Origin: Candidula unifasciata
Taxonomy: Eukaryota; Mollusca; Gastropoda; Stylommatophora; Geomitridae
NCBI GenBank assembly: GCA_905116865.2
Contig: CAJHNH020002484.1
Location: forward strand, 42,505 to 106,504
Reading direction: 5' to 3'
Length of the DNA stretch: 64,000 nt
The notes under the pieces are model-generated. The model saw nothing but the letters and a program-made list of their open reading frames with translations. It did no database searches and was not told where the DNA came from. The translations under genes were made by a program, and so were the position numbers. Each line of letters opens with the position of its first letter. Positions within the stretch are counted from its first letter, which is position 1. This document shows positions 28,458 through 38,700 of the stretch, in pieces.

Positions 28458-28580
28458 ATTAAAGCCATCGAAAAACAAATACTGAAATAGTTTGGCCATT
28501 TAATGAGAAAGAATCCAATGATGCCAGAAATGAGACCGTACAACACTAAAGTAAAAACACCAAGAGATAGGGAGCTTCAT
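28458..28580 (+). mobile_element. RTE-LINE 3' fragment
   Basis: Encodes KAIEKQILK, a stop, FGHLMRKNPMMPEM and a Lys/Arg-rich stretch (KVKTPRDREL), the decayed W-F-GH-x-x-R block. Confidence 0.5.
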
Positions 28581-29101
28581 GCAACAGTACGCAGTACCAG
28601 CACCCTTTTTAATACATCATTTTTTTTTCAGCGCTACCGTATCAGACACTTTGTAGCTTGCACTGGTACCTCCCCTCCCCCCTTTTCTAAAAAAAAAGTA
28701 CTGGGAAATGTACGCTGTTGTGGTAGCTATATACACGTTGAATCCCGTTTTACATAGATACATAGTCCCTCTAGGTAACTGGTATTGTCCCTCCTCTATC
28801 TCTTCATGGGTTATTGTGTTTATTATTCATTGCTTACTAAACAGAAACACGATATGTCAATGTCTCCCTTGGGATTCAGGCAGTTTTCCAGCAGTCACGC
28901 AACCCGCTGCTGATCATATATGCTCGTCGACATGTTTAATACATGAAATTATCTTTTAATGAACTTCCTATGAACTTTTTCTCATCTCTATTAGACAAGC
29001 GTAAACGATTAAATTAACAGATACATATCAAGCAAATAATAATGTCGAAAAACTTGCAAAGAGAGAATGTGATTTGCAAAGGGGCGAATATTATTTGAAT
29101 A

Positions 29102-29102
<1 letters not shown>

Positions 29103-29161
<59 letters not shown>
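29103..29161. repeat. Run of about 58 G
   Basis: A single uninterrupted poly-G tract from TACGGGG to GGGTTATG. Exceptionally long for a G homopolymer; see findings. Confidence 0.9.
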
Positions 29162-29163
<2 letters not shown>

Positions 29164-29289
29164 TGCGGGGGTCACCGGATTTTTTTACACTTTGTAAATC
29201 AAAACCCTGATATGTTAATCCTGCATACTGCATTTCTGGAAAGAAAATACTTCTTAAGAAAAATGAGCTAAATTCTTCATCATCATGAT

Positions 29290-29605
29290 ATTCAACAGCT
29301 CTCAACTCTGGTTCAAATTTTTGAGTGTTCAGCCACCTCTGGACTTTAGTTCTCTCCTTCCCCCCCCCCCCCCGCCCCCAGAATCTGAGTTATGCGTGCA
29401 CATCAGTTTTACAGATCAGACTTATTTGTATTCAAATTGTTGGTCCCTCAACTCTCAGACAGATGCACTTCGACTCCCAAGGAAGGATCCCCAATTAGTT
29501 GCCTCTTATGACATGCTCGTTAGGGGACAGTTAGTCTTTCAACCCCCCCCCTTCCCCCCACATCGGGGGGGGGGGGGGGGGGGCCCGGAACCCACACAGG
29601 GATGG
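29290..29605 (+). repeat. SINE-A copy interrupted by poly-C and poly-G runs
   Basis: Landmarks CATCAGTTTTACAGATCAG, ATTCAAATTGTTGGTCCC, CAGACAGATGCACTTCGACT and GACATGCTCGTTAGGGG. C runs sit at 29362-29375 and 29544-29551, and a G run of about 18 at 29565-29583. Confidence 0.75.
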
Positions 29606-29794
29606 GTGAATCTGGCTTGCCAGTCTTGTTTATATGTATATATGTGTGTGTGTCTATGTGCGTCTATTGTTGTCTCACATATTTATGTGTGTCTATGTGC
29701 ATCTATTGTTATCTCATATATATATATGAGGCAATAGACATACATGTTTGTATATATCTACTGTTGTCTCATATACACACGTGTGTGTGTGTGT

Positions 29795-29797
<3 letters not shown>

Positions 29798-29882
<85 letters not shown>

Positions 29883-29935
29883 TAGATCGAGAGACAGATA
29901 GAGAGAGAGAGATAGAGAGCGCGCGCGCGAAAATA
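29798..29935. repeat. (TA)n followed by (GA)n and (GC)n
   Basis: About 36 TA units, then GATA/GAGA, then GCGCGCGC. Confidence 0.95.
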
Positions 29936-30316
29936 AACTCACACAAACAAAAGCCAACCAACAATACTCACATTTACATGCGCGGAGCTACATCCACTCC
30001 AGAGATAAACACACCTGAAAGAAAATGTTAATTACAATGTAAGAACAGACATCAGACGCCGACTGAGAACACAAGTGGTTGTAATTCTGGGAGATCCCTA
30101 CGACTGGCTGCAAACACTGGCGCGGTTTTGGCGCGAATGCTACAGAACCCCGGGCTGGTGTTAGATAAACGCACTTATCGTTTGCTTGGTTTCGTGAAAA
30201 TCAAACGACAACATGATGTTAAAACGATCAGTTCGTCGTGTGCGGAATGTTGTTTCTGAATACATTTAGAATGAGAAATCAGCGAGGTGTTTTAAAGGCA
30301 AGGTGTCAGTCTCTAA

Positions 30317-30680
30317 GGGGACTGCGTGGTGTCGAGGCATGGCGTCTGCCTCGATTGCTGGAGGCCCCGGGTTCCAGCCCCGATGAAGGCTAGGATTTTT
30401 GCACGTGAACTTCTAGTAATTTCCATGGTCTCTGGGTAGTAAGATCGGACGCCAGTGTGTATTGTGGCGCATGTAAAACAGTTGGAAATCGAAAATGAGT
30501 AGCCTAACGACGCTGCCCGGGAAAAATTTGGAGTTAAAAATCTACCTAAAGTATTTTAGGATCCTCGCAGGAGCTACGGAGTTCGTTGGCCGCGCTGTGA
30601 TTCTTCGGACTCAGACTTGAGTCAGAAGTAGAACGGAGCACTTATGATTTACAACCATTGTGACATGGTGTTGATCCGTC
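30317..30680 (+). repeat. SINE-D copy, tRNA-derived, near full length
   Basis: The head GGACTGCGTGGTGTCGAGGC and B-box CCCGGGTTCCAGCCCCGATG are followed by GCACGTGAACTTCTAGTAAT, ACGCTGCCCGGG, AAAGTATTTTAGGATCCTCG and AGAAGTAGAACGGAGCACTT. Confidence 0.85.
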
Positions 30681-30984
30681 GTCTAAACCTAAACCTGATC
30701 TAACGCTAGAAGTGCCAAAACCGTTACCCAAAAAAAAAACAATTTATGCAACTTTGGCAACCCGATCGGAAAGGAGAAACAGTAAGTTTTACATTATCAA
30801 AACGACAAGTGAACGTTACGGCTAGAAAGCCTTCATAATCACGAAGCGCGAAAAGGCAGTTTTATGTTTAAAGCCAAGAACACACAATACCACTTAATTG
30901 AAACGGTAATACGGACATATACAGAACAGACGAGCACAAACAAATAGTAGTAGTTCAGGGAACAAGAGAGAGGTGAAATCAAAA

Positions 30985-31095
30985 TTAGCACCTCCCCGTG
31001 TGGGTTTTAGGGACCCTATTTCGTTGGAGTGGGGAGACCCTAATACCCTTAACAAAGATGTTGCAAAAGACGACTAATTAGGGATTGATTGAAAT
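30985..31095 (-). repeat. SINE-A 3' part, minus strand
   Basis: CCTCCCCGTGTGGGTTTTAG, TGTTGCAAAAGACGACTAAT and AATCTGATGTGTTAATCC. Confidence 0.65.
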
Positions 31096-31249
31096 CTGAT
31101 GTGTTAATCCAAAAAGCGCAGATATCACAGCTCAGCGGTAAACCACAATGCAACGTTTTGATGAAGGGGGTTAAGGATCAGCAGTGAGGTTGTGTGCCTC
31201 CTAAAAAAAACAGCTTAAATCGCAAGGGGAGACAATGGCATATCGCGTT

Positions 31250-31450
31250 TCCATTTCTTCTTCTCCTTCTCATTTACCAGCATTAAACTGGGATAAGACG
31301 TTCTGGTTGTTCTTCCATCTGTGTTCTAAAACTTATAGTTTTGTGTATGCATCCATTTCACAGATAGGGCTTATCTGTGTGCAAACTGTTGGGTAATTGC
31401 CTCTCAGGCAGGTGCACTCTGATTTCAAAAGAAACACCAAAGGAAATTGT
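31250..31450 (+). repeat. SINE-A copy, 3' truncated
   Basis: TTCTTCTTCTCCTTCTCATT start, GCATTAAACTGGG, CATCCATTTCACAGATAGG and GCAAACTGTTGGGTAATTGC. Confidence 0.65.
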
Positions 31451-31534
31451 ATGTGTTGGACTAAAGATATTGCAGCCTAGCTGTAAACTACAACAATATT
31501 TGCCAACTGCCATTTTAAGGGTGAATGCATTAGC

Positions 31535-31750
31535 AAAAGAGGAAGGAGGAGAAGAAGAAGATGGAAAAAAAAGAAAAAGCAGTAGCAGCAGAAGAAGAAG
31601 CAGCAGCAGAAGAAGAAGAAGAAGAAGAAGAAGAAGAAGAAGAAGAAGAAGAAGAAGAAGAAGAAGAAGAAGAAGAAGAAGAAGAAAGAGTAAAAGAAGC
31701 AGCAGCAGCAAAAGAAAAAAAAGCAGCAGCAGCAGCAGTAGCAGCAGCAG
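31535..31750. repeat. (AGA)n/(AGC)n trinucleotide tract
   Basis: AGA triplets with AGC-rich ends. The open frames (poly-Glu, poly-Arg or poly-Leu) are low complexity and not supported as genes. Confidence 0.95.
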
Positions 31751-32164
31751 TACCGGTCCATCCATATTCCTCAAAAGAAAACTCATTGGGTAACTGAACC
31801 TATTTTTTTAAAATAATTTGTCCATAGCGTGCGGTAATGGTCATCGTGTCTCCTTATGTGGGTTCTGTGACCCCGCAGTAAAAAGGTGGCGGGGGCAGAC
31901 CGAGTGCTCCTTGACTAACATGCCATAAAAAGTGATTCATTTGGGGTTTACAGAAATCAGATTTGTTGAGTCAAAAGATGTGGTTGATATGAGCCACAAA
32001 ACAAAGCCTGCATAAACAATAACATAACATGTGACCAGCCCTTTTCTTAAGGGCAGATGCAAAAGAAGATGGTCATTGTTGACTTTTGAGATCATCTTTG
32101 GACATCACCATAAGTGCTCCGAGGGACATGTTCCGAGTGCTGTGAAGATAACCAAAATCATAAC

Positions 32165-32400
32165 GAGAACATGAGACTCCCATGTGGGTTCCCGGGTTTG
32201 TTGTGGGGGGAAAAACAAGAACGGACACTGCCTCCCCAACAAGCATGTTGTAATAGCCGACTAACTGGAGGCTTCCTCTGAAGTCAGAGTGGAACTGACT
32301 GAGAGGCGAGAGGCTAGGTACCAAGAGTTTGCACGAAAATAAGTTAGATCATGCAACACTCAGGTTCTTTTATATAGACTAAAGTCTAGATGTGGAAAAA
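32165..32400 (-). repeat. SINE-A copy, minus strand
   Basis: TGTGGGTTCCCGGGTTTGTT, AACAAGCATGTTGTAATAGC and AGTCAGAGTGGAACTGACTG, running to TAAAGTCTAGATGTGG. Confidence 0.75.
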
Positions 32401-32404
32401 TGTT

Positions 32405-32690
32405 GTTATTGTTGGTTGCGTTCACCGGCTATAAACTCCAGTGGAAAGACCTGGTTGTTCATCCATTTCTGGACTTTGGCTTTGTTCCAGGAAATGAGTT
32501 TTGTGTGTGCATCTGTTTTACAGATCTGACTTATTTGTATGCAGATTGCTGGTTCCTTGCCTCTTAGGCAGATGTACTCCAACTTCAAAGTAAGCCCCCC
32601 AGTTGGTCGACTCTTACAACATGCTTTTTGGGGAGGCAGTGGGTCTATTCTTGTTATTCTTATAATGGGGCCCCAGTACCCACACGGGGG
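32405..32690 (+). repeat. SINE-A copy, full length
   Basis: TTCACCGGCTATAAACTCCA, ATCTGTTTTACAGATCTGAC, GCAGATTGCTGGTTCCTTGC and GGGGCCCCAGTACCCACACG. It sits head-to-head with the copy ending at 32400, and a third, minus-strand 5' fragment follows at 32690-32760. Confidence 0.85.
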
Positions 32691-32760
32691 ATGTGGAAAA
32701 ATAACCAGAACCTTCCACTGGAGTTTACAGCCCATGGAAGCAAGCAAAGAAGAAGAATAA
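32690..32760 (-). repeat. SINE-A 5' fragment, minus strand
   Basis: GGAAAAATAACCAGAACCTT and CCACTGGAGTTTACAGCCCA, with AAGAAGAAGAATAA at the element start. Confidence 0.7.
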
Positions 32761-33164
32761 GAGTATGGGACCATTGTTGTCATGGCAGGTTTTCAACATG
32801 CCTGTCCACAGATGTTCATCTATCTGCAGTCATTCTCTGCTTAACCTCTATGCCCTTCCTGATTTCTCCCTCCATGCAACATAGTCAATGGTATCCTGTA
32901 CCCCAAATTTCATCTCAGTTTCTGTATCACTCATGTCCCATTTGCACACATCTTTATATCACAGTAGTAATAAATACAGATCTTTGTTAATTTCAATCAT
33001 TATTTTTTTGTTAATACTTTCAATACATATACACACTCCTTATTTAAACAATTCTATTTGATTGACCACAAACCTGAAAAAGAAGTTTGATCTTCTCAGC
33101 CGTCAAAGTTATTGGGAAAAACAAACTCAAATCACAGATGTCTGCAACAAAATCATACTGCCCC

Positions 33165-33965
33165 ACAATTTATTACCCAACATGTAAGGCTGGATATTAA
33201 AAAGCCAAACTTTAGCCATGCCAGGCTGGATATTAATAAACGAAATGTGATCCATGTCAGGTTAGATATTAATAAACCACAATTTATCCATGTCAGACTG
33301 GATACTAACAAACCAAACTTTATCCATGGCTGGCTGGATATTAATAAACCAAACATGATCCATGTCAGACTGGATATTAAAGAGCCAAACTTGATCCATG
33401 TCAGACTGCATACTAATAAAGCAAACTTTATTTATGGCAGGCTGGATAGTAATAAACCAAACATGATCCATGTCAGGTTAGATATTAATAAACCAAACTT
33501 TATCCATGTTAGACTGGATACTAAAAAACCAAACTTTTTCCATGGCAGGCTGGATATTATTAAACCAAACTTTATCCACACCAGGCTGGATATTATTAAA
33601 CCAAACTTTATCCACATCAGGCTGGATATTAATAAACCAAACTTTATTCTTGTCAGGCTGGGTATTTATAAACCAAACTTTATCCATGTTTGTCTGGATG
33701 TTCATAAACCAAACTTTAACCACGTCAGGCTGGGTATTTATAAACCAAACTTTATCCACGTCAGGCTGGGTATTTATAAACCAAACTTTATTCTTGTCAG
33801 GCTAGATATTAATAAACCAAACTTTATCCATGTTTGTCTGGATGTTCATAAACCAAACTTTATCCATGTCAGGCTGGGTATTTATTAACCAAAGTTTATT
33901 CTTGTCAGGCTGGATATTAATAAACCAAATTTTATCCATGGCAAGCTGTATATTTCTAAAACAAA
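33165..33965 (+). repeat. 36-bp minisatellite, about 22 copies, with a 258-codon open frame
   Basis: The unit encodes NKPNFIHVRLDI (12 aa). A plus-strand ATG at 33112 opens 258 codons through the array, and other frames on both strands also stay open for 60-100 codons because the unit is a multiple of 3. No signal peptide, splice site or conserved domain supports translation, and substitutions hit all codon positions. Considered a minisatellite rather than a gene. Confidence 0.9.
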
Positions 33966-34224
33966 CTTAATAAACACAACACAGGAAAACTCGATTTCAC
34001 CACAGCTAACGTATAAAAGTGAACAAGAAAATGACACGACAAAAGCGTTTAAGGTATTTTGGAATAACATGATTAAAAAATGCTTCTTGATAAAAGATGA
34101 TAAATAACAGTAGAAATAACAGGCTGTGGGGAGACAAGACATCATCTCATCCAGGTTGCCAGGCACATGCTTGAGAAATCTCTGGGGTATGCAATATAAA
34201 AACATCTTTATTACAAACAACAAA

Positions 34225-34480
34225 ACTAACTCTGTGGTAAAGTGGTCAATCCGTTTGCCTTGCGCTCTAAAAGTTGTGCGTTCGTTTCATAGTGATGTCA
34301 TTCGGTTAATGAGCGGATTATTTACAATTATCCCTGGGAATCGCCACTGGAGCTACTGAGTTCAGGCTTTGTGCAACATTCTCAGCAGGCAGCTAGCTGT
34401 TTTGCTGAGAGAGACCGAGCCAAACGGGATAAATCCCAGTGCAATAGAGTTGTTTCACTTACCTTTTATCACACAGGACT
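34225..34480 (+). repeat. SINE-F copy, tRNA-like head
   Basis: Head TGGTAAAGTGGTCAATCCG (A-box-like) and GTGCGTTCGTTTCATAG (B-box-like). The body has ACTGGAGCTACTGAGTTCAG and ACCGAGCCAAACGGGATAAA. It is related to copies at 39765 and 61655. Confidence 0.65.
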
Positions 34481-34544
34481 ACAGGTTGCACCAACCTGGT
34501 GTGGCCAATATGACTGCCCCAGTTATATCTTTATTTCTCAATTA

Positions 34545-35005
34545 AGATGAAAAAGAAGAATTTTAAAAGCTATATAAATCCTATATTGATAAATGGAAGT
34601 GAATCATGGCCAGTTGATAGATTAGTGAAAAATTATTTAGAAGCTGCTGAGATGTGGTTTTACAGACAAATGATGAGAATACCCTGGACAGATAAAAAAG
34701 AGTAATGAAGATGTCTTGAAAGTAACTGATGAAGAGAACTCATTGCCCACATCAGAAAGAGACAATCTACATTCTCTGGTCATGTGATGAGAAGGAGAAA
34801 ACTGGAGTACATTGTGACAGAAGGAAAGTTGGAGGGGAGGAGAGGCAGAGGGAGACCGAGAGAACAGATGCTGGACAGTTTTACATCATGGCATGAAGGA
34901 TCATCTATGCCAGAGTTGACTGAAAGTAAACAAGACAGAAGGTTGTGGACAGACATGACTACCAAAACCACACGGCATGGACTTTGAGAAGAAGAAGAGG
35001 TTGAA
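34545..35005 (+). mobile_element. RTE-LINE 3' fragment
   Basis: Encodes NYLEAAEMWFYRQMMRIPWT, RKRQSTFSGHVMRRRKLEYI and [20 protein letters not shown] across a frameshift, with a GAAGAAGAAGAG tail. Confidence 0.8.
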
Positions 35006-35024
35006 GAGGGTATCAATCCCCATT

Positions 35025-35270
35025 TGGGTTCAAGAGCCGCCTTTTGGAGAAAATTATAAATCCAATGCTTTCTAACAAGCATGTCTGTAGAGGAGACTAA
35101 TTAAAAAAGTAAAGATTCCTTTTCACGCCTTAGGCGCATCGGGCATATGGGAAGAGCGTCCCATATTTTCACAGACCAATCGGCACTGGATGGGTAATGT
35201 GGTCAGCATTAGAGGCGACTAATTAGGGACCTGATAAAAGATGTGTTGGGCCAAAACGCTGTTAAGAATT
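35025..35270 (-). repeat. SINE-A tail fragment followed by SINE-E tail fragment
   Basis: CCCCATTTGGGTTCAAGAGC and AACAAGCATGTCTGTAG (A), then TTCACGCCTTAGGCGCATCG and CAGACCAATCGGCACTGG (E), then GACTAATTAGGGACCTG. Confidence 0.6.
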
Positions 35271-35693
35271 CTCTCGCACTTTCCTCCCCTATCTCTCTTT
35301 CCACAAATCTTTTCCAGTTGTTCCAGCCTATCTCTCTTTCCTAGTTGCCTCAGCATGTTCCAGCTTCCCTTAAACAGTGATGACTGTCTCTTTTAGATAT
35401 GTGTGATACACTATCTTTGGGTCCTCTCCTCTTTCAAAACATCTGGGTTACACATTTTGGCTGCCTCCAAGGAAATGTAAGCAATCTTCTACACAGCCAA
35501 ATCTCTGAGGCTGAAGAAATTTGTTTGGCTTGTTTGTTAACTGTCCAGGATTCTCAGCCAGATTTTGAAAATGGGACTACATAACATTTGAGAATTCTTT
35601 TCCTAAGCTCACATGACAGGGATTTGCAGCAAAAGATCTTACTTCCTAAAAGAAAATTGTATAAAAGCCATTTTTCAGCATATACATAAAGAA

Positions 35694-35796
35694 TTAATAT
35701 ACAAGTTCTTTGGGCACTTCCCAGGGAAATTCTTCACGTCCAAAGTGGCCATAGCAGGCTGTTTTCTGGAAGATTGGCTGACGTAAATTCAAATCC
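35694..35796 (-). CDS. SAM synthetase exon 8 and stop
   Basis: Acceptor TATTTCTTCAG; completes Thr, then [20 protein letters not shown] and [16 protein letters not shown] at 35696-35694. Confidence 0.95.
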
Positions 35797-38700
35797 CTGA
35801 AGAAATAAAAACAAATAAATATCAATTAAGGAATAAAAACACAGACTGACTACTAGACATGTTGTAGTCGAGGTTTCAACTTGACTGGAATCGGGTCACA
35901 CCATTCTTGCTCTGTTCCAGTGTCAGTGAAAATCAAATGAGATGACCCTCACTCTCTCACTTGAAAAAACTGGAAAGAAACAATTAGTCCCGGTACACAT
36001 CATCATCATTCATGGCGTAGGCGCTCATGCGTCTCCACAGTTCATGATCCCTAGTTGCCTGGAACAGCTCTCGATGATATCCCTCCATGACATCGTTTTA
36101 GATCATCCAGCATCATCTCTCTAGGTCTGCCTCTGCCCCTTTTTCCACTGATCTTTCCAGTTGTCACAATGTTCTCAAATGTCTCTCTTCTCATTATGTG
36201 GCCAAAGAACAGTGTTTGTCTCTTTCTTATTGTTAAACAGAGAGATCTACTTTCATTAGCTTCTTTCAAGCAATCGTTGTTAGTTACTCTGGCCGTCCAA
36301 GGTATTCGTAGAAATACACGAACGCAGTAAATGCATAAGGCAATGGCTACAGTTTCTAACGCCAACAGTCGCTACAAGATATGTAGTCTGCCGTTGATGG
36401 AAGTAGTCAGTCATGATAAGTTGGCTATACACACACACAGTTATTGCATAAAGTATTTTTGCCAGCCGACACGTTAACTGGCCACCGGCCATACTGAAAA
36501 CCACTGTTAGCACCCCCCCCCCCCCCCCCCCACCCACCCAGAAGGCTAAATCTAGTTCGCTCTGGCTGTGACACAACCCTGTAAATGTCAATATACTACC
36601 ATTTCTGTTGTGATCTGTTCTTAAGAGATCAGGATACACAAAGAACTTTTTTTTTAATTTATTAACAATGTTATACCAATTAATGGTTGTTTTTAGTTAC
36701 ATGTTTTGATACATTTTTACACTTGGAATTTAAAAAAAAAAACTGGTTGCCACAGCAAAAGCAACCATCTTGAAAAACAAATACATATATGTTGAATCCG
36801 AACATTTCAGAAACAAACACGGGTATTGAGAATTAAATTACAGATTCACGAATTTTAATCACACTTTGGGGCAATGCACTAAATTACTGTGGTGAAAAGA
36901 CTATTTGTAAATTGTGTTTTGTTTTTACAATTTAAAGATTCAGGTTTGTTTTTAAAAAAGGGGGTGGAAAGGGGGGAGCACAACATGTAGCATCATGAGG
37001 CAATAAAAATCACCCTAGCGTGATGTTTGATGGTTTTATCTGATGTTAAAGAACAGTTTTCCTGTGGTGAGTTTACATAATAAAGACACAAATGATACAT
37101 TGCACAAATTGTTGCCAGGCATACTTCGCTGCCTCTCATCGTGTGCTTTACTACAGAGTTGCATCAACAAATATCATCGCAACACCCATTAGGTGAATGC
37201 TGATATTAGAGGCAGCTTTATTAATCAAACTGTATAATCCTCTATTATGTAAACAGAAGGAATCAACTGTCAACTTGAAGTTACCCTGGTAAGTCACGTG
37301 ACTATCATAAACTTCCGACAATTAGACAATAATGGATTGAAAGAGACCATTTTGAATGTCAGTAAAGTTTATTCATTTTTTATGCACCATTTTATGCTGT
37401 TGTGTCGGCTCTGTGGCTTAGTCGATGCGAACGCTTCGCTTTGAAATGCCGGGATGCCGGGTTCGATCCCAGTTGCTGGTAATGGGCCTTGCGTTGGTTT
37501 CGACAGCGGTATCAAGAAAGCTGACCGCCCAGAAAGCAATGGCAAACTACTGGACGTAAATTTGCCAAGAGAAACCACACAACAGCCAGGGGCTGTTTGG
37601 GATGGTTCTGCAACGTCCTGTAAAGGATACGCAACTAACTAAATATGCTGATGTAACTCTGTAGTTATAAGATACAGCAAAATATGCCACACAATAAATT
37701 GTGCAACGTAATGTATCATTTGTGTCTGCATTATTTATGTGATGTGTCCGGGCTCGCCCCGATTGTGCAAAACTCACTAACAAACCGTAACTTCCTCTCT
37801 AGGTATGAACCTGGTTCTCAAAATGAGAAGGAGAACCATCTCAGCAAAGTATGACACCAAGAAAGAAATGTGCGAGGACACAAACAAACTTACGTGACTA
37901 TCTTTCCCGGTCTGAGATCAAAATTGTCCTTGATGATCTTCAGTAGCTGTTGCTCACCCTTCTTTGCTGTTCCGAAGCTGAATACTGTTATTGATAACGG
38001 TTCTGCAACTCCCATTGAGTACGAAATCTGCGTGAAAATATTCCATCTTAGAGTTCGTCTATAACAACAGAGGAATTTTCAAAGCATTAGGAAAACTGGA
38101 AGTCAGCAGAAATCTAAACTAGCACTAAACTTTACCCTTTCACCCTAAGAACTCTAACAAACAAACAAAAACAAAAAATTAAGTAATGACCCTGTTAGGG
38201 TTAGTGTTAAAAAAAAAACCCATTTATACAGGTCACCACTACGTCTGTTAAAAAAGGATTTACTACTACATCTGTTAAAAATGGATTTATCAACATTTTA
38301 AAACTATGTTTTGAAATATATAAAGATAAATTTATTTGACATTCAGCACAAAATAGTAATAATTATTATTACTACTATGCATTTAAACAAGGCTTATGCC
38401 CCCCCCCCCCCCACCCCCCTGAGGCCCCCTAGACAATTATAAGGACCCCCCCTCCCCAACAATTTTTTGCAGTGGTGCCCCTCTCCCGGAGGTATCAGTC
38501 TCACCAGGTATGACTGCTGAGTTTTCTACTTGCATCACTTGCTTCCTCTCAGCCTTCACCATGCCAACTCTATGATAATGTGGTTCATAGAAGCAGTATC
38601 AGCAAATTTATCAGTACACTCAATGCCCCTAACACCTGCATTTATTAGGCAAAAAATGAATGAAATATTCATGAACTAAATCATTCAGGCAAGACAAGCC

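Noticed and set aside
31358..31797. Poly-Leu, poly-Arg and poly-Glu frames
   Set aside because: Trinucleotide (AGA)n translated in all frames; low complexity.
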